From a virus: a stretch of 47,292 bases of DNA. Numbering within the stretch: the first letter of the stretch is position 1; every line of letters begins with the position of its first letter. The notes under the pieces are model-generated. The model saw only the letters and a list, made by a program, of their open reading frames with translations. It made no database searches and was not told where the DNA came from. Shown piece by piece: positions 18,084 through 23,735 of the stretch. A program made the position numbers and the translations under genes. The stretch covers positions 1 through 47,292 of IMG/VR virus record IMGVR_UViG_3300005338_000016; one strand, given 5' to 3'.

Positions 18084-18274
18084 CCGATCACCTCAAGTAA
18101 AGTGTCGAGGGACACCGGAAGAAATCCGAACTCACTCATCCCATTATTCATCTGCCGGCGACATGCTTGCAACATGGCTGTGTGATCGAAGAACTTGGCA
18201 TCAGTTCGATCGGATGAGTAGGTGCCGGCGGCGGTGAACCAGCCGGAAAGTTTGGTGGACCAGAGGAGGTACAT
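18080..18274 (-). CDS. hypothetical protein, 64 aa
   Basis: Small soluble protein (MYLLWSTKLSGWFTAAGTY), coupled by TAATG to the zinc-ribbon gene upstream and by ATGA to the next gene. No recognisable family. Confidence 0.65.
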   Translation of the reverse strand: MYLLWSTKLSGWFTAAGTYSSDRTDAKFFDHTAMLQACRRQMNNGMSEFGFLPVSLDTLLEVIG

Positions 18275-18447
18275 TATTCTTGCTCCTGATTAAACTGATT
18301 TAGCTTCTTGTCTAAGTGATCTTCATAAAGCCGAGCGTGTTCTGGATCGGATACAGGATCAAAGCCGCAATATCTGCAGACTTCTTCAGCCGGAGAAAAA
18401 ATAGTTCCACAAGCTGGACAATCATCATAGTAAGATAACTTACTCAT
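18274..18447 (-). CDS. small zinc-ribbon protein, 57 aa
   Basis: Start ATG at 18447 has a strong AAGGAG about 8 bases upstream. Two CxxC pairs, Cys10-x2-Cys13 and Cys24-x2-Cys27, form a short zinc ribbon, followed by a charged helix. Its TAA overlaps the next ATG. Small zinc ribbons of this sort often bind nucleic acid or protein; the partner is unknown. First gene of its group after a terminator. Confidence 0.75.
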   Translation of the reverse strand: MSKLSYYDDCPACGTIFSPAEEVCRYCGFDPVSDPEHARLYEDHLDKKLNQFNQEQE

Positions 18448-18573
18448 TCTTCTTCTCCTTACTAGAATACCGGGCCGCCGAGAGAGGATAGCGTTTTATG
18501 CATAGACCTAGCGGGTGTTGAGTTCGGAGTACCATACACCGATCCGCTAATTACCATCCCGATACTCAAGTAA

Positions 18574-18595
18574 GGAGGGGGCCGAAACCCCCTCC
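18574..18595 (-). terminator. hairpin terminator, leftward
   Basis: Eight-base-pair G+C-rich stem (GGAGGGGG with CCCCCTCC) and a 6-base loop, three bases beyond the stop of the gene at 18598-19056. The tail read leftward is TTACTT, a poor U-tract, so termination may be partial and allow some read-through to the polymerase genes. Confidence 0.65.
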
Positions 18596-18597
18596 CG

Positions 18598-19056
18598 TTA
18601 ATCTAACGGAGCCGTTTTTCCAATATTCGCGTGGAAAATATCTGCGTCATTCTTATCCTGCTTCCACACGATCGGGGCCAGGAACTGCTGGTTCACCGAG
18701 TTGTTGATGGCGACGTTTAGCGGTTCCGACTCGTCGGCGCACTTCACATGCTTCATGAGGAAGGTCTTGACGCGGTCGAGGGACTTATCGAACTCGACCT
18801 CATCTTCCTTGTTGAACATGAAGCGGACGCTTTGCATGATGTTGGAGATTTCCCCCTTGTAATCATCCATCTCCACGTCTTCCATAGCCTCAACGGCGCG
18901 GACTGGGAAGTTCAGGATATCCCACTTGCCGTCGGCCGAAGTCGTAGACTCGGGAAGCTTGGTAATGGTCCAGCGGTAAGTGCCGACTGGGGGAAGGGGA
19001 GGGCGTTCGATGTCTGCGAGTTTCTTAGAGGCGACATCTGCAAAATTAAGTGCCAT
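18598..19056 (-). CDS. hypothetical protein in recombination module, 152 aa (possible ssDNA-binding role)
   Basis: Good ribosome binding site (AAGGAA). Basic Lys-rich N-terminus, a TYRWTITKLPES strand, an acidic middle, and a C-terminal IVWKQDKNDADIFHANIG segment. No OB-fold motif can be asserted by eye. It sits beside a Sak4-like ATPase and a Cas4-like nuclease, a context where single-strand-binding proteins are common; that is only an inference. A terminator hairpin follows. Confidence 0.7.
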   Translation of the reverse strand: MALNFADVASKKLADIERPPLPPVGTYRWTITKLPESTTSADGKWDILNFPVRAVEAMEDVEMDDYKGEISNIMQSVRFMFNKEDEVEFDKSLDRVKTFLMKHVKCADESEPLNVAINNSVNQQFLAPIVWKQDKNDADIFHANIGKTAPLD

Positions 19057-19060
19057 GAGA

Positions 19061-19489
19061 TTATTTCCTTGGGATTAATGATGGTTGAGTGATTGCTTTT
19101 TCATGCGACCAGCCTAATCTGATCCTGGATCGTAAAGTAGTTCTATGTACTTTGCATCTATTATCCTCCAGCCAATAAGTGAAAGGTTTAGTCTCGCCAA
19201 ATGCAGTTAACATTTTGGTATTGTACCTATTGTTTGACTGTTCTCGACGGGATTTCCAACAACAATTATTTGGAGTATAATCTCCATCATTATCATTTCG
19301 CTCTAGTGTTAAAAGAGGACTGTAGCCATTAAGCTCGGCCCAAGCTTTAAACACCTGAAATTCATTCCATTCAGTGCAGATTTTAATTCCGCGCCCGCCA
19401 TAATAGCTATATGTATCACGTCGAGGGTCATTACATCTCCGCCGCATATTATGCCAAATTTCATATAGTCTAGTATGACGTACATTCAT
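19061..19489 (-). CDS. HNH-like free-standing homing endonuclease
   Basis: 142 residues with RLYEIWHNMRRRCNDP, then SYYGGRGIKICTEW, then LLTLERNDNDGDYTPNNCCW. This pattern (IW..M..RC, YGGRGI..C..W, L.R.DNDG.Y.P.NC.W) is typical of small phage HNH-family endonucleases, often with a helical DNA-binding C-terminus. Such enzymes cut phage DNA and spread their own gene. It is A+T-rich like the Sak4-like gene upstream, which it overlaps as TAATG; the two may have moved together. Confidence 0.8.
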   Translation of the reverse strand: MNVRHTRLYEIWHNMRRRCNDPRRDTYSYYGGRGIKICTEWNEFQVFKAWAELNGYSPLLTLERNDNDGDYTPNNCCWKSRREQSNNRYNTKMLTAFGETKPFTYWLEDNRCKVHRTTLRSRIRLGWSHEKAITQPSLIPRK

Positions 19490-20253
19490 TATCGTAGCTT
19501 TTCAAAAATTGTTGCGAGCCCGGTTTCGAGAGGAAGTTCCGCTTCAATTTCTGGATTCGGAATTTTTAAATCAATGATACCAGTTGGCATGGTTTTGATT
19601 TTACGTCTGGTATTTTTACCTGCGCCTGAGGTTTCAGCGAGAATAAGTGTATTGAAGTAACGAGGAATAACTGGTCCAAGTGCAGACCCAATAGCGTTAA
19701 CATGGCCTTTATGGCTACCCTCAGTAACTTCCTTATAAGATACATGAGAAATTACTATAACATTCATTTTAAATTCAGCGCCAGTTATCATAGCAAGGAC
19801 AGATTCCACAGCCTGCTGTGCCGTAAAATACCAATTCCGTCCATCTTTTGCAGTAGGATTCATGCCTTTGCTCCATTCAAAAGCAGCACGTCCAAAGGCA
19901 CTAAGACTATCGAGAACAAAAATAGTTTGAGGGTCCTCTATTTGTCCCCATTCAGTGAGCTTATCTAGAGCATCTGTGAATGCTTTAGGTGAACCTTTAA
20001 TAATGGGACCAGCTCGTGTTGATTTATATATGTCGCGATAAGTCTCATATTCTACATTACGTAATTTATCTGAACATTGTTTTTTCGCGTAGTTTATAAG
20101 ACTATCAAGTCCATTGTCCATGTCAAGAATTTTGAATTTATAACCTGCTTCAAGCAATGATACAAGACTACCTGTCTTTCCTGTACTGCTATCACCTATA
20201 TAAATTAGTTTCGTATAATCAGATGATTGATGTTCATCAAGTGTAGGCATCAC
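19489..20253 (-). CDS. Sak4-like RecA-family ATPase (recombinase)
   Basis: 254 residues with Walker A GDSSTGKTGS (20-29, Lys26) and Walker B TIFVLDSLS (110-118), followed by a VIVISHV motif near 170, as in the AAA_24/Sak4 group of phage single-strand annealing or strand-exchange ATPases. It probably works in recombination-dependent replication or repair with the nuclease at 20250 and the protein at 18598. Notably A+T-rich beside its G+C-richer neighbours. Overlaps the nuclease stop. Confidence 0.82.
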   Translation of the reverse strand: MMPTLDEHQSSDYTKLIYIGDSSTGKTGSLVSLLEAGYKFKILDMDNGLDSLINYAKKQCSDKLRNVEYETYRDIYKSTRAGPIIKGSPKAFTDALDKLTEWGQIEDPQTIFVLDSLSAFGRAAFEWSKGMNPTAKDGRNWYFTAQQAVESVLAMITGAEFKMNVIVISHVSYKEVTEGSHKGHVNAIGSALGPVIPRYFNTLILAETSGAGKNTRRKIKTMPTGIIDLKIPNPEIEAELPLETGLATIFEKLR

Positions 20254-21188
20254 CTAATCTCCAACGGGTTCATCGCCGTGCCTTGCACATAGTCGGCTTT
20301 CAAGAATTGTTCACGGACCTCAGGAGAGCGTGAACACGCCCGCCTGTACATGCATCCACCATAATTACTGCAAGCTGTTGGGTTCATGGGGAAATGGTTT
20401 TCCTTCGTCGCCGTTCGCGCGCGCTCGATATCCAGCATGGTGTTGTCGTACCATTCGTTAAGCTGGCTGGCGCTACGGAATGTGAATCCTCGCTCGAACC
20501 GGGTAAAGCCGACGGCGATTTGCGCTGCGTCGATCATTACTCCGTGGATCGGGATCGCGAGGCTAGCTTTGCCGAGGAAGGTGTACATACTCATCTGCGT
20601 ATCGGGGGAATAGCCCTCGAAGTAGCGCTGAGAGATTGTGGACTTTGTGGTCTTTTGATCCTGAATATATGGGTTATGGGCGTACTCGACTACGCGGTCG
20701 AGGTGGCCGGTGAAGAGGAGGTCGTTGTCGACTGGGAGAATTATCGAATGCTCGACGGCGGCGGAGCCATCCGCGAGGATCACGGTCTTCGCTGCGTCGT
20801 CCGTGAAGTGGTCGAGATACCAGATGATGGAGCGGATAAGGTTAGGACGGTTCTTGGCAGAGTCGCAGGTTTCCCAAGGCCAGCCCGTATCGGGGATGGC
20901 CACACCCTCATCGTCCACCTCATAATCCCAGGTCACAATCATGGCATCGGCAACCACGTCTTCAATCGCGTTCTCGCGAGAGACTCCGTCGGCGATGGCT
21001 TTGTGAAAATTCTCGAGGGCCGACGCGTAATGCAGGCCGAACCGAAGATGCATGGATAGGCCCTCGACCTGCCATCCGTCGATCATAGTAAGTTTGTATT
21101 TGTAGAGGCATTCTTGGGTGAGTTTAATGGAGGTGGAATTCCATGCGTACTGGAGACCGTGCTCGTCAAAGGGGGATGGACTAGTCAT
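20250..21188 (-). CDS. PD-(D/E)XK nuclease, Cas4/RecB-like with four-Cys cluster
   Basis: 312 residues. Catalytic core: FTGHLDRVVEYA with Asp164, then IQDQKTTKS with the Asp177-x-Lys179 signature of the PF12705-type nucleases. A single Cys27 near the N-terminus (TQECLYKY) and three near the C-terminus (Cys273, Cys279, Cys285) make the iron-sulfur arrangement seen in AddB and Cas4. It is likely a DNA-end exonuclease for recombination or replication fork processing, expressed with the Sak4-like ATPase. Confidence 0.85.
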   Translation of the reverse strand: MTSPSPFDEHGLQYAWNSTSIKLTQECLYKYKLTMIDGWQVEGLSMHLRFGLHYASALENFHKAIADGVSRENAIEDVVADAMIVTWDYEVDDEGVAIPDTGWPWETCDSAKNRPNLIRSIIWYLDHFTDDAAKTVILADGSAAVEHSIILPVDNDLLFTGHLDRVVEYAHNPYIQDQKTTKSTISQRYFEGYSPDTQMSMYTFLGKASLAIPIHGVMIDAAQIAVGFTRFERGFTFRSASQLNEWYDNTMLDIERARTATKENHFPMNPTACSNYGGCMYRRACSRSPEVREQFLKADYVQGTAMNPLEIR

Positions 21189-21360
21189 TTAAAATTCCTT
21201 CACACACTAGTTCACTTTGCATAATTTCAATGAGTTCGATTGCGTGAGTTAAGAGTAATTTAGTTTTAAGTTCAACTGCATTAGTGTTATTCGCAAATAA
21301 TTTTTGCATGTCTTCAAAGTCTTTAAGTTTTTGTGGCAGCTGTTTACACATCAAAGGCAT
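21181..21360 (-). CDS. small helical protein, 59 aa
   Basis: ATG at 21360 with AGGA upstream; its TAG overlaps the nuclease start by 8 bases. All-helical, A+T-rich. No recognisable motif. Confidence 0.65.
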   Translation of the reverse strand: MPLMCKQLPQKLKDFEDMQKLFANNTNAVELKTKLLLTHAIELIEIMQSELVCEGILND

Positions 21361-21369
21361 AAATAATTC

Positions 21370-21567
21370 CTATAGCGAAATCTTCAGCTTACTTGCCAAA
21401 TCACTAATTTGCTTCTGCTTCTCAGTCGGCGGCTTCGTGCTTCCAGCCTTAATGTTTCCTGCGTTGAAGGCATGGCGGGAGGCGCGCATGGTAGTGATGA
21501 TCTGGGTAATGTCGGATTTGGTGAGGGAAAGGGGGTCGCGGGCGAAAAGTTCAGAGATGTCGGTCAT
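21370..21567 (-). CDS. small hypothetical protein, 65 aa
   Basis: MTDISELFARDPLSLTKSDI at the N-terminus, a helical hairpin, and a Lys-rich tail with QKQISDLASKLKI. Similar acidic-to-basic small proteins are frequent in phage early operons. Its start overlaps the end of the next upstream gene by 17 bases. Function unknown. Confidence 0.65.
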   Translation of the reverse strand: MTDISELFARDPLSLTKSDITQIITTMRASRHAFNAGNIKAGSTKPPTEKQKQISDLASKLKISL

Positions 21568-21709
21568 CTTGTACCTCCACGGTTTTTAAGAGACGTTCCA
21601 TTTGACCTGTTAAATAATCTAAATCTTTTAAGACTTTTTCAAGAGCTGAAGTTGCTGTTGCTATATCACTATTAAGTTCGGTGAATTCATTCATTTGATC
21701 TTGTGTCAT
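21551..21709 (-). CDS. small coiled-coil protein, 52 aa
   Basis: MTQDQMNEFTELNSD, then a heptad-like helix (LEKVLKDLDYLTGQMERLL). The start overlaps the preceding stop as ATGA. Short, but the fit into the overlap chain and the coiled coil support it. Confidence 0.6.
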   Translation of the reverse strand: MTQDQMNEFTELNSDIATATSALEKVLKDLDYLTGQMERLLKTVEVQDDRHL

Positions 21710-21885
21710 AAATTCACTCCCACAGGGTTCGGTGCTTCTCCCCCTTCGTTTACCTTATCAAGGTAATTTCGGAGGAGCTTGCGGATGATGACGGCGGCCC
21801 CGATGTCGGGATAAAGGTCTTGAACCCGCTGGTAGTCGCCGGAGTAAAGAAGGAGGGTGTGTTTTTGAAGCTCACTTGCCATCAT
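21706..21885 (-). CDS. small protein, possible ribbon-helix-helix type, 59 aa
   Basis: Two adjacent start codons (21885 and 21882); the longer open frame upstream overlaps another gene and is not needed. LQKHTLLLYSGDYQRVQDLY, then IGAAVIIRKLLRNYL, looks like a beta strand and two helices as in Arc/CopG-type DNA-binding proteins, found in many phages. Inference from pattern only. Confidence 0.6.
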   Translation of the reverse strand: MMASELQKHTLLLYSGDYQRVQDLYPDIGAAVIIRKLLRNYLDKVNEGGEAPNPVGVNL

Positions 21886-22024
21886 CGATCTCCGCATTGT
21901 CGATGAATTTTTCCATTCGATCAGTAATTTTAGATATATCATGAGCTGCCTGATCAATGACTCGACGTAATTTGTCAATATCTTTTATGAATGTTTCAAC
22001 AACATTCAATTCTTTAGTTGTCAT
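21872..22024 (-). CDS. small helical protein, 50 aa
   Basis: MTTKELNVVETFIKDIDKLR begins one continuous charged helix. It overlaps the preceding gene by 11 bases and the next by 11-14. A+T-rich. No function recognised. Confidence 0.6.
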   Translation of the reverse strand: MTTKELNVVETFIKDIDKLRRVIDQAAHDISKITDRMEKFIDNAEIDDGK

Positions 22025-22217
22025 CGCCTGTCACCTTAACTATCCAGAGGTCCTCTCTGGGATTGAGTGGGGAGATTAGGAATGAAAGGGGGAGAAGCGC
22101 GGGGTCCTCCTTGCGGAGGGGGTAAAGCTTTTGCCTCAGCTTCTCCGGATCTTTCGAGGATACTATTACGCCGTAGGTAGAATGGAGGGCGGCGTAAAGG
22201 AGTTCGATGAGGGGCAT
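22014..22217 (-). CDS. hypothetical phage protein, 67 aa
   Basis: Starts immediately after the HIRAN gene stop (TAAATG). The pattern SSKDPEKLRQKLYPLR with ISPLNPREDLWIVK recurs in small phage early proteins of unknown function. Soluble, mixed alpha/beta. Confidence 0.7.
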   Translation of the reverse strand: MPLIELLYAALHSTYGVIVSSKDPEKLRQKLYPLRKEDPALLPLSFLISPLNPREDLWIVKVTGDDN

Positions 22218-22565
22218 TTAGTCCTCGTCGTCGAGTTGCTCGATATCAGCCTCGAACTCTTCGGCATCTTCATTTTCTTCGGGGAGTTCGATTGCAAGAC
22301 TTGGCCGTAGAGAGTTTTGGAATGCTACAATCTCTGCCGTGAGTTCTTCACCCACATCGAGCGCCTGGGCGATTTCATAGTTATCCGTTTTCGGAATGAA
22401 GCCGAGGAACTCATCGTTGTAAACGCATTTCACTGCGTTGTGGTCGTAGGGATTTTCGGCGTCGCGCTCGAGAATGAGAATATCGCCGACGCGGAGGGAC
22501 TTGATGATGTCTTTGGTTTCTTGAGGGCGGAAGTTGGCGCCGACCATGTCGCAGAGGATTTGCAT
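22218..22565 (-). CDS. HIRAN domain protein, 115 aa
   Basis: Matches the HIRAN fold: VGANFRPQE, LRVGDILILERDAENPYD, HNAVKCVY and FLGFIPKTDN. HIRAN domains bind the 3' end of single-stranded DNA and usually sit in helicases such as HLTF, but stand-alone phage versions are common. The C-terminal 20 residues are very acidic. It probably helps recognise damaged DNA or fork ends. RBS AAGGA present. Confidence 0.85.
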   Translation of the reverse strand: MQILCDMVGANFRPQETKDIIKSLRVGDILILERDAENPYDHNAVKCVYNDEFLGFIPKTDNYEIAQALDVGEELTAEIVAFQNSLRPSLAIELPEENEDAEEFEADIEQLDDED

Positions 22566-22591
22566 AGCGGGAGTCCTTATTAAATATTAGA

Positions 22592-22703
22592 GACATGGGT
22601 CGGATTTGCACCAACTACCTCCGCCAAACTCCGTAGTAAACTACGTCCGACTGCGACGGAGCCCTTGTCGGGCCGGGGCTTAGCTCTACTAAGCTGCCAT
22701 GTC
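22592..22703 (-). ncRNA. tRNA-like structured RNA domain, 112 nt
   Basis: Read leftward, a perfect 7-bp outer stem (GACATGG with CCATGTC) encloses a 6-bp hairpin GCTTAG/CTAAGC, an AGCCC/GGGCT stem, a CGTAG/CTACG hairpin and a T-arm-like hairpin GTTGG-TGCAAAT-CCGAC set directly against the outer stem, as in tRNA. The T-arm has a G-U pair only on this strand. The anticodon arm is not canonical (11-base loop), there is an extra roughly 40-base insert, and no CCA is encoded, so I do not call it a functional tRNA. Confidence 0.5.
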
Positions 22704-22708
22704 ATATT

Positions 22709-22755
22709 AAAAAAGGTGAACCCCGACGGCCAGGGGAGGAAATCCGCCGGGGTTC
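22709..22755 (-). terminator. rho-independent terminator, leftward
   Basis: Read leftward: GAACCCCG, one mismatch, CGG, a 14-base loop, CCG and CGGGGTTC, then ACC and six T residues. A strong intrinsic terminator after the gene at 22901-23422. Its loop contains TCCTCCCC, complementary to a Shine-Dalgarno sequence. Confidence 0.85.
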
Positions 22756-22896
22756 TAGCCAGAGCAAAAGGGCGGGATGCTCTGGCTAACTGTGGCCCCC
22801 TCGACCCGGAGTACCTGACAGTCGAGGGGACCTAGCGCGACGAGGATTGGCAACACATCTCATATCCAAAATGTAGTGCTACCAGCATTCGCGCTA
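22756..22896 (-). ncRNA. cluster of long hairpins downstream of 22901-23422
   Basis: Three further stems lie end to end ahead of the terminator: 22756-22788 (11 bp, TAGCCAGAGCA paired with TGCTCTGGCTA), 22797-22829 (9 bp, CCCCTCGAC with GTCGAGGGG) and 22833-22896 (7 bp, TAGCGCG with CGCGCTA, enclosing a TGCT/AGCA hairpin). There is no open frame of note. The run looks like a stable 3' UTR or a processed small RNA. Confidence 0.6.
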
Positions 22897-22900
22897 TCTC

Positions 22901-23422
22901 TTAAAGCTGAACGCCGCCCGCGCTTTCCAGCAACGCTGCCGACTTCTTCTGCTTATCGGCTACGTTCTTGGTCGCGACCTTGAGAACATCGGGGAGGGCG
23001 GAGATGCGGTCGATCTCGCCGTCGATCTTCTCGCTCCAAGATTCCTCGGTTTCGCCTTCGGGCGCCACGGTGAGCTTGCGGCCACTGGCTGCCAGGTTCT
23101 CCTTGATAAGTTCCTTGGCGATCTTGCGCGCCTCGGTCTCGATGGGGTCGCGCTTGACGGAGGCGGAACCGGACGACATATTGAAGACGTAGCTCGCATC
23201 GCGTTCAGCGACCAAGGCGTTTGCCTCGTCAGTCTTGCCGGCCTCGAGAAGCTCCTTCAGCTTCTCGCGAACGTTATTGCCGATGTTCTCGGAACGAACT
23301 TGATTAAGCGCACGAGCCTCGGCCGCAGTGAGGACGGCGCCCTCGACATACGGCTGGGAGAGGTTGAACGCGACGCCGTGGATAATCTTCGACTTGGTTT
23401 CCATGTTGGTACTTTCTTTCAT
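22901..23422 (-). CDS. hypothetical protein, 173 aa (start could be 23404)
   Basis: Soluble, Lys/Glu/Ala-rich, mostly helical; no known domain. Starts at ATG 23422, with an alternative ATG at 23404 (METKSK), neither with a strong ribosome site. It is the first gene after an intergenic stretch holding copy B of the 32-bp palindrome, and is followed by a terminator, so it may be its own transcript and well expressed. Confidence 0.75.
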   Translation of the reverse strand: MKESTNMETKSKIIHGVAFNLSQPYVEGAVLTAAEARALNQVRSENIGNNVREKLKELLEAGKTDEANALVAERDASYVFNMSSGSASVKRDPIETEARKIAKELIKENLAASGRKLTVAPEGETEESWSEKIDGEIDRISALPDVLKVATKNVADKQKKSAALLESAGGVQL

Positions 23423-23490
23423 TGTGGGCGGGATGCCGATTACCGTGATAACGATTTATGCGGGGAATGCAAATGGTTTTGCGAGGTTGG

Positions 23491-23522
23491 TATGGTTGTG
23501 GGAAGTCGGTTACAGGACCATA
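23491..23522. repeat. 32-bp imperfect palindrome, copy B
   Basis: Starts TATGGTTGTGGGAAGT and ends CCATA; 32 bases like copies A (5735) and C (33449). Placed about 70 bp ahead of the leftward gene at 22901-23422 and abutting the end of the gene at 23523, at a likely transcription-unit boundary. Confidence 0.7.
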
Positions 23523-23735
23523 TTACGCTCGTCTCATTGCTTGTCGATGTCGTGCCATAGATCTGTAATGATCGCTATAGTTATCTTCATCCTCGTCTTC
23601 TCCGTATTGGTGTGAATGGGGATAGATCGGTTTTTTACAAACAGGACAACAGCGCTGATAATCACAAATAGCAACTTCACAGCATCTTGTGAAATGTGTA
23701 CTATTGGTAGATGAGCAATAAAATACACCCGGCAT
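23523..23735 (-). CDS. small Cys-rich (zinc-binding) protein, 70 aa
   Basis: The ATG overlaps the helicase stop (TAATG). Cysteines at positions 7, 18, 19, 24, 29, 30 and 33, including CCPVCKKPIYPHSHQYG, suggest a zinc ribbon, followed by a His/Asp/Glu-rich region and an Arg-rich tail. Likely nucleic-acid or protein binding; function unknown. Confidence 0.65.
   Translation of the reverse strand: MPGVFYCSSTNSTHFTRCCEVAICDYQRCCPVCKKPIYPHSHQYGEDEDEDNYSDHYRSMARHRQAMRRA

Noticed and set aside
22592-22703. A functional tRNA gene
   Set aside because: Acceptor-like and T-arm-like elements are present, but there is no 7-base anticodon loop, and the length (112 nt) fits no tRNA class. Listed as tRNA-like only.
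22833-22896. A second tRNA
   Set aside because: The 7-bp stem and a TTTGGAT loop look suggestive, but no T-arm can form before the 3' strand.
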